Shown here piece by piece: positions 5,540-12,978 of a DNA stretch of 13,088 nt (position 1 is the first letter of the stretch; each line of letters starts with the position of its first letter). The notes under the pieces were generated by a model, which had not been told where the DNA came from, ran no database searches, and was given only the letters and a program-made list of their open reading frames with translations. The DNA lies in assembly GCA_027489475.1 (NCBI GenBank), contig JAIXZQ010000371.1, positions 1 through 13,088 of the forward strand, given 5' to 3'. Both the position numbers and the translations under genes were made by a program. The stretch comes from Methylophilus sp. (GTDB lineage: Bacteria; Pseudomonadota; Gammaproteobacteria; Burkholderiales; Methylophilaceae).

Positions 5540-6280
5540 GACAAGCTGATTTATACCGCCATGACCGGCGCCAAGCATATTCTGGAACAACAGGCGACCA
5601 CTGCGCATAACTTGGCCAACGCCACCACCACCGGCTTTAAAGCGCAGGTGGACAGTTTTAGAGCCGTGCAGGTGCAAGGCGATGGTCTACCCACCCGCGC
5701 CTTTGTGGTCGATGCAACGGTGGGCACAGACTTTAAATCTGGCAGCATACAGCACACCGGGCGCGATCTGGATGTGGCGGTACAAGGCCCGGGCTGGATT
5801 GCCGTGCAGCGTGCCGATGGCTCAGAAGGCTATACCCGTAACGGCTCCTTTAAGATTAACGAAAACGGCCAATTGCAAACCGAGTCTGGCCTCAACGTCA
5901 TGGGCGATGGTGGCCCGATTAGCATTCCGCCTAACGTGATTGTGACCATAGGTGGTGATGGCACGATTTCCAGCGTCAATGATTTCACCGCCCCCGGCGC
6001 CACCAATATTATTGGGCGCATCAAACTGGCCAATCCTGCAGAAGCTACCCTTAAGCGTGCGGATGATGGTCTGTTTGTGACAAGCAACGGACAACCCGCG
6101 CCAGCGGATGCCAATGTCAGAGTGGTGGGCGGCGCGCTAGAGAGCAGCAATGTCAACGTGGTAGAGACCATGGTCAACATGATCAGTCTGGCCCGTCAGT
6201 TTGATATGCAAATGAAGATGCTGGATAACGCGCAAAACAACGCCGGAAAAGCCGATCAGCTCTTCAGTATGAACGGCTAA
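5537..6280 (+). CDS. flgF: Flagellar proximal rod protein FlgF
   Basis: A 247-residue rod protein (Salmonella FlgF 251). It starts MDKLIYTAMTGAKHILEQQATTAHNLANATTTGFKAQ, with the rod motif HNLANATTTGFK at residues 24-35. The central part has LDVAVQGPGWIAVQRADGSEGYTRNGSFKINENGQL, the FlgF/G hook-basal-body core. The C-terminal helix is LESSNVNVVETMVNMISLARQFDMQMKMLDNAQ. The FlgF-specific MDKLIYTAM start and the QFDMQMKM ending separate it from FlgG. It lies 100 nt after flgE, the largest gap within flgB-flgJ, and 54 nt before flgG. Low copy number relative to FlgE is family knowledge. Confidence 0.96.
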   Translation: MDKLIYTAMTGAKHILEQQATTAHNLANATTTGFKAQVDSFRAVQVQGDGLPTRAFVVDATVGTDFKSGSIQHTGRDLDVAVQGPGWIAVQRADGSEGYTRNGSFKINENGQLQTESGLNVMGDGGPISIPPNVIVTIGGDGTISSVNDFTAPGATNIIGRIKLANPAEATLKRADDGLFVTSNGQPAPADANVRVVGGALESSNVNVVETMVNMISLARQFDMQMKMLDNAQNNAGKADQLFSMNG

Positions 6281-6334
6281 GGCCGGGCTTAATATGTCAG
6301 TATGCAAATGGGTGAACACCCCAAGGAGTGAACG

Positions 6335-7117
6335 ATGATACGCTCATTATGGATTTCCAAAACCGGCCTCGATGCGCAACAAACGCAGATGGACGTCATC
6401 TCCAACAACCTGGCCAACGTCAGCACCAGCGGCTTTAAAAAGTCGCGCGCGGTATTTGAAGATCTACTCTATCAAAACCTACGTCAAGTGGGCGCACAAA
6501 GCTCTCAGCAAAGCCAGTTACCTAGCGGCTTGCAACTGGGTACGGGGGTCAAACCGGTGGCCACAGAACGCATTTTTACCCAAGGCAACCTTCAACAAAC
6601 CAGCAACGATAAAGATGTAGCGATTCAAGGCCAAGGCTTTTTTCAAATCTTGCTGCCTGATGGCACCACCGCATATACCCGTGATGGTTCGTTTCAGGTT
6701 GATAGTCAAGGCCAGTTGGTGACGGCCAGTGGCTTTCCGGTGCAGCCAGCGGTCAATATTCCATTGAATGCACAAAGTATCACGGTAGGCCGTGATGGCG
6801 TGGTTTCCATTACCACCCCTAACTCCACTGCCACCACCCAAGTCGGTCAGTTGCAGTTAGCCACCTTTATTAATCCGGCCGGTTTACAAGCCAAAGGTGA
6901 AAATCTCTATGTAGAGACCACCGCCTCTGGCAACGCCAATATTAACTCGCCGGGGACCAATGGCGCAGGCCTGTTGTCACAAGGGTTTGTCGAAACCTCT
7001 AACGTCAACGTGGTTGAAGAGCTGGTGAGCATGATACAAACCCAGCGCGCGTATGAGATTAACAGCAAGGCGATTACAACCTCCGACCAGATGTTGCAAA
7101 AGCTATCGCAGATGTAA
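6335..7117 (+). CDS. flgG: Flagellar distal rod protein FlgG
   Basis: A 260-residue distal rod subunit, the same length as Salmonella FlgG. The N-terminus [47 protein letters not shown] is diagnostic for FlgG. The core contains [22 protein letters not shown] and [26 protein letters not shown]. The end [34 protein letters not shown] is the shared rod/hook C-terminal helix. Start is ATG 6335 with AAGGAG (6323-6328) 6 nt upstream. A small GGGT/ACCC hairpin (6310-6321) lies just before that Shine-Dalgarno. Confidence 0.97.
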   Translation: MIRSLWISKTGLDAQQTQMDVISNNLANVSTSGFKKSRAVFEDLLYQNLRQVGAQSSQQSQLPSGLQLGTGVKPVATERIFTQGNLQQTSNDKDVAIQGQGFFQILLPDGTTAYTRDGSFQVDSQGQLVTASGFPVQPAVNIPLNAQSITVGRDGVVSITTPNSTATTQVGQLQLATFINPAGLQAKGENLYVETTASGNANINSPGTNGAGLLSQGFVETSNVNVVEELVSMIQTQRAYEINSKAITTSDQMLQKLSQM

Positions 7118-7139
7118 TCCCTGCTTGAGGATAACACTT

Positions 7140-7808
7140 ATGTTGAATAGAACGCTTATGAGCTTGTTACTGTGTCTGGCCTTGTCGCAGCTGTTAAACG
7201 GCTGCTCCATCACCCCATCGACCATCGTACAAAAGCCAGAAACGCCGCGGGTCGCAATGGCCAGACCAGATGCTAGAACTGAGGGCGCGATATTCAACAA
7301 TGCCGCCTACCGTCCCCTGTTTGAAGACCGCAGACCCCGTTATGTGGGTGATATCTTGACCGTGCGCATTACAGAAAACACCACGGCCAACAAAGGCTCT
7401 GATAACGAACAAACCAAAGATGGCTCTGTGAATGGGGCTATCACCGGTCTGTTCGGCAAAAATGTGCCCAAAGCCGCGTTCAATGCCAACTCTGCGCTGT
7501 CATTTGAAGACAAAGCCAGCGCCAACGCCAGCAATGCCTTTAACGGCTCTGTCACCGCGACTGTGGTCGATGTCTTGCCTAATGGCTATTTGGTCATCAG
7601 TGGCGAAAAACAAATTGGCTTTGATAAAGGCACTGAGTTTGTCCGCTTTTCTGGTGTCGTCAACCCTGACCTGATTACGATAGGTAACGAAGTCATGTCG
7701 ACCAAAGTGGGTGACGCCCGCATTGAATATCGCAGCAATACCAAAATGGATGCGGCGGAGGTGCTGTCTATGTTCTCTCGCTTCTTCCTCAGTATGATTC
7801 CGTTGTAG
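7140..7808 (+). CDS. flgH: Flagellar L-ring lipoprotein FlgH
   Basis: A 222-residue outer-membrane lipoprotein that forms the L-ring bushing around the distal rod. The signal peptide (MLNRTLMSLLLCLALSQLLNG) ends in a lipobox-like LNGC, giving lipidation at C22. Family motifs include SLFEDRRPRYVGDILTVRI-like (here PLFEDRRPRYVGDILTVRITE), NGYLVISGEKQIG and FSGVVNPDLI, and the C-terminus FSRFFLSMIPL. The frame is open upstream into flgG, but ATG 7140 follows GAGG (7127-7130) with a 9-nt gap and gives a clean signal peptide. An ATG at 7158 is a weaker alternative with no good ribosome-binding site. It is 22 nt after flgG. Confidence 0.95.
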   Translation: MLNRTLMSLLLCLALSQLLNGCSITPSTIVQKPETPRVAMARPDARTEGAIFNNAAYRPLFEDRRPRYVGDILTVRITENTTANKGSDNEQTKDGSVNGAITGLFGKNVPKAAFNANSALSFEDKASANASNAFNGSVTATVVDVLPNGYLVISGEKQIGFDKGTEFVRFSGVVNPDLITIGNEVMSTKVGDARIEYRSNTKMDAAEVLSMFSRFFLSMIPL

Positions 7809-7818
7809 GAGCGCTACC

Positions 7819-8943
7819 ATGCGTGCATTGAAATATCGACTGTTGTCTGGCTTGTCTGATGTGATACTGGCGCTCTGCCTGTTATCTATCAGCCCGTTTG
7901 CACAGGCTGAACGGATTAAAGATATCAGCAATATTCAAGGGGTGCGTAGCAACCAGCTGATTGGTTATGGCTTGGTTGTGGGGCTGGATGGCACAGGTGA
8001 CATGACCGTACAAACGCCTTTTACCGTACAAAGCATTATCAGCATGCTGAATCAGATGGGGGTGACCGTGCCTCCAGGCACCAACTTGATGCTTAAAAAT
8101 ATCGCAGCCGTCATGGTGACCAGCTCCCTGCCCGCATTTGCACAACCCGGACAGACCTTGGATGTGACCGTATCCTCTATGGGCAATGCCAAAAGTTTAC
8201 GCGGAGGCACGCTGTTGATGACCCCGCTGAAAGGCGCTGACGGACAAATTTATGCCATGGCGCAAGGCAACTTGGTGGTCGGTGGCGTTGGTGCAGCCGC
8301 CAATGGCAGCCAAACCCAGATTAACCACCTCAGTGTAGGCCGTATTTCAGATGGCGCAACGGTGGAACGTGCATTGCCCAATACCTTGTTGCAACAAGAA
8401 CTGGTCAAGCTCGAGTTAAAAGACAGCGATTTTTCAACCGCCAACAATGTGGTTGAAGCGATTAACAAAAAATTTGGTCCGATGACGGCACAAGCCGAAA
8501 GTGGTCGTGTGATTCAAGTACGTCCGCCAGAAAGCATGAGCCGTGTCTCGTTTTTGGCTAATTTAGAAACCATTAATGTGGCACTGGCAGCAACCCCTGC
8601 CAAAATCATCCTGAATGCGCGTACAGGTTCGGTGGTGATGAACAAAGCCGTGACCTTGGATAGCTGTGCCGTCTCCCATGGCAATCTGTCGGTGGTAATC
8701 AATACCTCGCCCGTCATCAGCCAGCCGGGCCCCTTCTCTAATGGTCAGACCGTGTCTACCGCAATTTCTGAGATTAATATCAATAAAGAGCCAGGCAAAG
8801 TGCTTAAACTCAACAACGGCGCCAATCTGGCTGATGTGGTTAAGGCATTAAATGCCATCGGTACGACGCCGCAAGACCTGTTAGCGATCTTGCAGGCGAT
8901 GAAAGCTGCCGGTGCATTAAACGCCGAGCTTGAGGTGATTTAA
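7819..8943 (+). CDS. flgI: Flagellar P-ring protein FlgI
   Basis: A 374-residue periplasmic P-ring subunit, slightly longer than Salmonella FlgI (365). A 30-residue signal peptide ends PFAQA, and the mature protein begins ERIKDISNIQGVRSNQLIGYGLVVGLDGTGD, which is diagnostic. Other motifs are MLNQMGVTVPPGTNLMLKNIAAVMVT, LRGGTLLMTPLKG and the C-terminal GANLADVVKALNAIGTTPQDLLAILQAMKAAGAL. The mature chain has a single cysteine, C283 (LDSCAVSHGN), so no intramolecular disulfide is possible, unlike E. coli FlgI. The Shine-Dalgarno TAGGAG overlaps the flgH stop codon (7806-7811), implying coupling. The gene ends with tandem stops TAA-TAG. Confidence 0.97.
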   Translation: MRALKYRLLSGLSDVILALCLLSISPFAQAERIKDISNIQGVRSNQLIGYGLVVGLDGTGDMTVQTPFTVQSIISMLNQMGVTVPPGTNLMLKNIAAVMVTSSLPAFAQPGQTLDVTVSSMGNAKSLRGGTLLMTPLKGADGQIYAMAQGNLVVGGVGAAANGSQTQINHLSVGRISDGATVERALPNTLLQQELVKLELKDSDFSTANNVVEAINKKFGPMTAQAESGRVIQVRPPESMSRVSFLANLETINVALAATPAKIILNARTGSVVMNKAVTLDSCAVSHGNLSVVINTSPVISQPGPFSNGQTVSTAISEININKEPGKVLKLNNGANLADVVKALNAIGTTPQDLLAILQAMKAAGALNAELEVI

Positions 8944-8955
8944 TAGGAGGCGCAC

Positions 8956-10098
8956 ATGCAAACCCGTGTCGACCCCAACAGCCTGGCCATAGACGCCAAC
9001 GCGCTCAACAGCCTAAAACGTGGCAACAGCGACTCGCCGGAAACCATCCGTGCAGTCGCTCGTCAGTTTGAATCCGTGCTGATGAACATGATGCTAAAAA
9101 GCATGCGTGACACCGTGCCCCAAGATGGCCTCACAGACAATGAACAAAGCAAGATGTTTACCGGCATGCTGGATCAGCAGTTAAGTAATCACTTGAGTCA
9201 AAAGGGCTTGGGCCTGACCGATGTGCTGGTCAGACAACTCAGTAAATTTAGCCCGACCGCGGCACAGGCGCTAGACCAACAGGCGGGTTCAGCAGCCCAG
9301 AGTGGCTTAAATAAGACAACCCCAGCAAGCTCAGAGATACCGGCGCTGCCTTCCAGTTCTAATCGTCTCACGCCGCTCAACAGTCGCAGTGAAATTGCCC
9401 AGCATGCAGACCATCACTCACCCCTCAATCAAGCCCAACAGGCCTTAGCCATGGCCACGCAAAAAATCCGTAATGCCTATCAGCAGTGGGCGTCGGTGCA
9501 AGGCTCCGAGCCAGCCAACGATGACAGCGCTTGGGCCAACAGTCTGCGTGAATTGCCCCCGTTATTAGAAGAGACGCAGGCCTCACTCAAAGCCCTGACC
9601 TTGCCACCCGCTCCGTTAACCAACGCGGTACAGACCATCGCTGGGAAAACCCAAGCATTTATCGCCTCTATGTTGCCGCATGCACAAGCCGCCAGCCAAT
9701 CTTCTGGCATTCCTGCCCGCTTTATGCTGGGACAAGCCGCCTTGGAGAGTGGCTGGGGCAAACATGAAATCCGCGCCGACAATGGGGTAAACAGCCATAA
9801 CCTGTTTGGCATCAAAGCCGACGCCAGTTGGAAAGGCAAAGTGGTGAACAGCACCACCACCGAATATATCAACGGCATCAAGCAGACACGGGTGGAAGCC
9901 TTTAGGGCCTATGACAGCTATGCCGATGCTTTTAAAGATTATGCCCGTTTGATTGCGAATAATCCGCGCTACCAGCAAGCCATGCAAAACACCCATGATG
10001 CGGGTGCTTATGCCACGGCCTTGCAACGCGCAGGCTATGCCACCGACCCGCAATATGGCAAAAAACTGACGCAGGTGATCCGCCAATTGCAAGGCTAA
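8956..10098 (+). CDS. flgJ: Rod cap and peptidoglycan hydrolase FlgJ (dual-domain)
   Basis: A 380-residue protein exported into the periplasm. The N-terminal rod-capping domain covers about residues 28-97 (RAVARQFESVLMNMMLKSMRDTVP, then MFTGMLDQQLSNHLSQKGLGL). The C-terminal glycoside hydrolase family 73 glucosaminidase domain covers about 230-378, with ARFMLGQAALESGWGK, in which E264 is the predicted catalytic acid. NLFGIKAD and FRAYDSYADAFKDYARLI follow. Its job is to cap the growing rod and locally cut peptidoglycan. The linker (about 100-230) is long and Gln/Ala/Ser/Pro-rich, making the protein about 65 residues longer than Salmonella FlgJ (316). The Shine-Dalgarno (AGGAGG) follows directly after the flgI stops, 12 nt before the ATG. 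It is the last gene before the sigma-28-controlled flgKL pair. Confidence 0.96.
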   Translation: MQTRVDPNSLAIDANALNSLKRGNSDSPETIRAVARQFESVLMNMMLKSMRDTVPQDGLTDNEQSKMFTGMLDQQLSNHLSQKGLGLTDVLVRQLSKFSPTAAQALDQQAGSAAQSGLNKTTPASSEIPALPSSSNRLTPLNSRSEIAQHADHHSPLNQAQQALAMATQKIRNAYQQWASVQGSEPANDDSAWANSLRELPPLLEETQASLKALTLPPAPLTNAVQTIAGKTQAFIASMLPHAQAASQSSGIPARFMLGQAALESGWGKHEIRADNGVNSHNLFGIKADASWKGKVVNSTTTEYINGIKQTRVEAFRAYDSYADAFKDYARLIANNPRYQQAMQNTHDAGAYATALQRAGYATDPQYGKKLTQVIRQLQG

Positions 10099-10169
10099 TG
10101 CGGGTCTATGGTGAGCCGATGGCGCAGCCGTTGACTGTCAGCGCAATGTGTCATCCACAAATAACAGAT

Positions 10170-10196
10170 TAAAGGTTTAGAAAAACGAGCCGATAA
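10170..10196 (+). promoter_or_regulatory. Sigma-28 (FliA) promoter for flgK-flgL
   Basis: TAAAGGTT (10170-10177), an 11-nt spacer (10178-10188) and GCCGATAA (10189-10196). The -10 is a perfect match to the FliA consensus, the -35 matches 7 of 8, and spacing is exact. Expected transcription start is near 10202, about 60 nt before the flgK ATG. No intrinsic terminator was seen after flgJ, so flgKL could also receive read-through from the flgB-J operon. Confidence 0.92.
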
Positions 10197-10250
10197 GCCT
10201 CTTAACAGTCACTTTAAAGTCGTATCTGACCCTCTGCAGGGGGCCGATAC

Positions 10251-10262
10251 ATGAGGAAATAA
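10251..10262 (+). other. Three-codon minigene overlapping the flgK ribosome-binding site
   Basis: ATG-AGG-AAA-TAA (Met-Arg-Lys-stop) ends 1 nt before the flgK ATG. Its AGGA is also the Shine-Dalgarno of flgK. A purine run AGGGGG (10238-10243) lies 7 nt upstream and could serve as its own ribosome-binding site. If translated it might couple to or compete with flgK initiation. It may equally be chance. Confidence 0.25.
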
Positions 10263-10263
10263 C

Positions 10264-11916
10264 ATGTCAAACGTACTCTCAATAGGCAAAAGCGCGCTCA
10301 ATGCGGCCCAAGTTGGCATTGCCACGGTTGGCCATAATATTGCCAACGCATCTACCCCCGGCTACAGTCGGCAGGTCATGGTGCAGGCGGCGGCAGAGTC
10401 GCAAAACTTCGGCTATGGCTATGTTGGTCAAGGCACCAATGTGGTGGCTATCCAACGGGTGTATAACGACACCTTGGCCAAACAGGTCATTAACAACACG
10501 GCGACCAGTGGTGCCAGCAGCGCTTATTACAGCAATATCAGCCAAATCAACAACCTATTGTCTGACAGTACGGCTGGCTTAAACCCCGTCATCTCAGCAT
10601 TTTTTAAATCTGTGAGTGCGGCGGCGGCAAACCCAAGTGATACAGCCACACGGCAAACCATGATTTCGTCCGCGCAGTCTATGGTCAATCGCTTTAACGC
10701 CATCAACTCGCAGATGGACGCAATGCGCGAAACCATTAATACGCAAATTAATGTCAGTGTCAGCTCCATTAATAGCTACGCATCGCAGATTGCGTCCTTA
10801 AACAGTACGATTAGTAAAGCCATTAACTCAACCGGCAATCCGCCCAATGACTTGATGGATCAACGCGACCAGATTATCACCAAGCTCAGTGAAATCGTAC
10901 AAACCTCAGTCATCAAACAAGATGACGGCTCATATAACGTGTTTGCAGGCAGCGGCATGCCCTTGGTGGTGGGCACCCAGCAGTATTCTTTGTACACCCG
11001 TACCAGTGAAACCGACCCCACGCGCCTAGAAGTCGCCTATGGCAACCCCGCCAGCCCGAAAATTTTGGGAACCGACACCCTTGCAGGCGGTAGCTTGGGC
11101 GGTATTTTGCAGTTTAGAAGCGAAACCCTAGACAGCGTACAAAATCAGATTGGCCAATTGGCCATGACCTTGGCCACGCAGTTTAACAACCAGCAGACCC
11201 AAGGCTATGACCTCAATGGCACCTTGGGTACCAACTTTTTTCAGATGGCCGCACCCACGGCCATTAGTAGCTCTACCAACTCCGACCCGTCCAAGGTGTT
11301 GAATGTCATCTTAAACAATCCAGCGTTGCTCACCAGCAGTGACTATTCGGTGAAATACGCGAGTGGTCAATACACCATCACCCGTTTGAGTGATAAACAA
11401 ATCCTTTGGCAAGGCGCATCATTGCCCGCCTCAGTGGATGGCATGCAAATAGACATTAACTCGACCACCCCAGCCGAAGGCGATGCCTATTTAATCAAGC
11501 CGACACAATATGCCGCAGGTCAGCTGTCTTTGGCGTTTACCGATGTGGATAAACTGGCACTGGCGGGCGCCAACAATAGCGGCCCTAGCGATAACGAAAA
11601 TGGTTTAAAACTGGCCGCTTTGCAGACCGCCGCCAATGTACGTGTGGCAGGCAGCAGCAACAACCGCACCTATGGCCAGGCATTTGCGCAATTGGTCAGT
11701 GCTGTGGGCACCAAAACCAATGAATTGAGCATTACCAGTAAAGCTGATGCCACGGCGCTCGAAAATGCAACCAGTGCCATGCAATCGGAGTCTGGGGTGA
11801 ATCTGGATGAAGAAGCGGCTGATTTGCTCCGTTACCAGCAAGCCTATCAGGCCGCTGGCAAGATGATGCAAATTGCCAGCCAACTGTTTGAAGTGCTCTT
11901 GCAAATGGGCCAATAA
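10264..11916 (+). CDS. flgK: Hook-filament junction protein 1, FlgK (HAP1)
   Basis: A 550-residue junction protein (Salmonella 553) that joins the hook to the filament, with FlgL distal to it. It is exported with FlgN as chaperone. The N-terminus LSIGKSALNAAQVGIATVGHNIANASTPGYSRQ (residues 5-36) is diagnostic, with HNIANASTPGYSRQ typical of FlgK. The helical D1 region runs to about 210 and includes GNPPNDLMDQRDQIITKLSEIV. A variable outer domain follows. The C-terminus is ESGVNLDEEAADLLRYQQAYQAAGKMMQIASQLFEVLLQMG. Start is ATG 10264 with GAGGA shortly upstream in the same TAACATG context as flgE. It sits under a sigma-28 promoter and 20 nt before flgL. Confidence 0.97.
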   Translation: MSNVLSIGKSALNAAQVGIATVGHNIANASTPGYSRQVMVQAAAESQNFGYGYVGQGTNVVAIQRVYNDTLAKQVINNTATSGASSAYYSNISQINNLLSDSTAGLNPVISAFFKSVSAAAANPSDTATRQTMISSAQSMVNRFNAINSQMDAMRETINTQINVSVSSINSYASQIASLNSTISKAINSTGNPPNDLMDQRDQIITKLSEIVQTSVIKQDDGSYNVFAGSGMPLVVGTQQYSLYTRTSETDPTRLEVAYGNPASPKILGTDTLAGGSLGGILQFRSETLDSVQNQIGQLAMTLATQFNNQQTQGYDLNGTLGTNFFQMAAPTAISSSTNSDPSKVLNVILNNPALLTSSDYSVKYASGQYTITRLSDKQILWQGASLPASVDGMQIDINSTTPAEGDAYLIKPTQYAAGQLSLAFTDVDKLALAGANNSGPSDNENGLKLAALQTAANVRVAGSSNNRTYGQAFAQLVSAVGTKTNELSITSKADATALENATSAMQSESGVNLDEEAADLLRYQQAYQAAGKMMQIASQLFEVLLQMGQ

Positions 11917-11936
11917 GGCTTAAGTAAGGAACCGCT

Positions 11937-12842
11937 ATGCGCATCAGTACCAACACCATCTTCCAATCCGGCACCAACCGGCTCATGGATTTGCAATCAG
12001 ACCTTAGCCGGTTGAGTACGCAAACCGCCACCGGCAAGCGGGTCAACACCCCGGCCGACGATCCTGTGGCTTCTGCGCGTATTTTGGAATTAAACACTGC
12101 TAAAGAGCAAAATGCTAATTTTGCCAATACCCGCAATACGGCAGAGACATTGTTGCAAACCTATGAAACCAATATGACTGGGGTCACGGATACCATACAA
12201 GCAATACAAGCCTTGGTCATCAGCGCGGGGAACGCAAGCTATAGCGATAACGAGCGCTTTAATCTGGGCAATGACTTGCAAGGCAAACTCGATACACTGC
12301 TGAGCTTGGCCAACACCAAGGATTCGCAAGGCAATTACCTATATTCAGGATATGCCACGACCACGGTGCCATTCGACAGCAATAATGACTTTGTGGCCAA
12401 CAGCAGCCGTTTGCAATTACAGGTAGACGTGCAAAGCAAAATGGCGGTGACATTTACCGGCACGCAAGTGTTTGGCGCCAACGGCAGCAATGTATTCAAA
12501 ACCGTGCAAGACATGATTACCTTGCTAAAAACGCCGATTACCGACAGCGCCACGCAAACGGCTTATAACACCGGCTTAAGCAACACCATCAGCAGTATGC
12601 AAACGGCGCTCAATCGGGTGCTCGGTGCACGCGCTGAAATTGGCAGTAATTTAAACCTGCTAGATACCTTAAAAACCACAGGTGAGAGCTTAGACCTGCA
12701 ATACGATGAATCGCTGTCTAAGTTGCAAGACCTGGATTACGCCCAAGCCTTGTCTGATATTTCTAAGAAAACCACGATTTTGCAAGCGGCACAAAAGGCG
12801 TTTACCGCCACTTCTAATTTGTCTTTATTCAGCTTGATTTAA
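11937..12842 (+). CDS. flgL: Hook-filament junction protein 3, FlgL (HAP3)
   Basis: A 301-residue flagellin-like junction protein (Salmonella 317) that forms the layer between FlgK and the filament; a FlgN client. The N-terminal flagellin-like domain is MRISTNTIFQSGTNRLMDLQSDLSRLSTQTATGKRVNTPADDPVASARILEL (residues 1-52), and KGNYLYSGY-like NYLYSGY occurs near 136. The C-terminal domain includes LGARAEIGSNLNLLDTLK and DYAQALSDISKKTTILQAAQKAFTATSNLSLFSLI. Start is ATG 11937 with TAAGGA a few bases upstream. It is co-transcribed with flgK and followed by a strong terminator. Confidence 0.96.
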   Translation: MRISTNTIFQSGTNRLMDLQSDLSRLSTQTATGKRVNTPADDPVASARILELNTAKEQNANFANTRNTAETLLQTYETNMTGVTDTIQAIQALVISAGNASYSDNERFNLGNDLQGKLDTLLSLANTKDSQGNYLYSGYATTTVPFDSNNDFVANSSRLQLQVDVQSKMAVTFTGTQVFGANGSNVFKTVQDMITLLKTPITDSATQTAYNTGLSNTISSMQTALNRVLGARAEIGSNLNLLDTLKTTGESLDLQYDESLSKLQDLDYAQALSDISKKTTILQAAQKAFTATSNLSLFSLI

Positions 12843-12860
12843 CCGCATCCTCCTCTGCAG

Positions 12861-12897
12861 CCCCACCCTGCGTAAGCACGGTGGGGTGATTTTTTTT
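12861..12897 (+). terminator. Intrinsic terminator after flgL
   Basis: CCCCACC (12861-12867) pairs with GGTGGGG (12880-12886). Inside, TGC pairs with GCA, closing a GTAA tetraloop with one C-C mismatch. The run tga then eight T (12890-12897) follows. It starts 18 nt after the flgL stop and ends the flgKL transcript. Confidence 0.92.
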
Positions 12898-12902
12898 CTA
12901 AA

Positions 12903-12939
12903 CGCAGTGTTGCTTGATGCTGTGCATTAAGCGCAGTGT
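12903..12939. repeat. Direct repeat enclosing a hairpin between flgL and the fliR-like gene
   Basis: CGCAGTGT occurs at 12903-12910 and again at 12932-12939. Between them GCTTGATGC (12912-12920) pairs with GCATTAAGC (12924-12932) over a 3-nt loop, a 9-bp stem with one G-T wobble. On the - strand it lies 40 nt beyond the fliR-like stop, but without an immediate U-run, so it is only a doubtful terminator for that gene. Confidence 0.4.
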
Positions 12940-12978
12940 CGAGAAAAGATGACGATGAGGGAAAAAAGATAAAGACCG

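Noticed and set aside
7053..7139. Upstream extension of flgH into flgG.
   Set aside because: It would put a long Arg/Cys-rich stretch before the lipoprotein signal. ATG 7140 has a ribosome-binding site and a clean signal peptide with lipobox.
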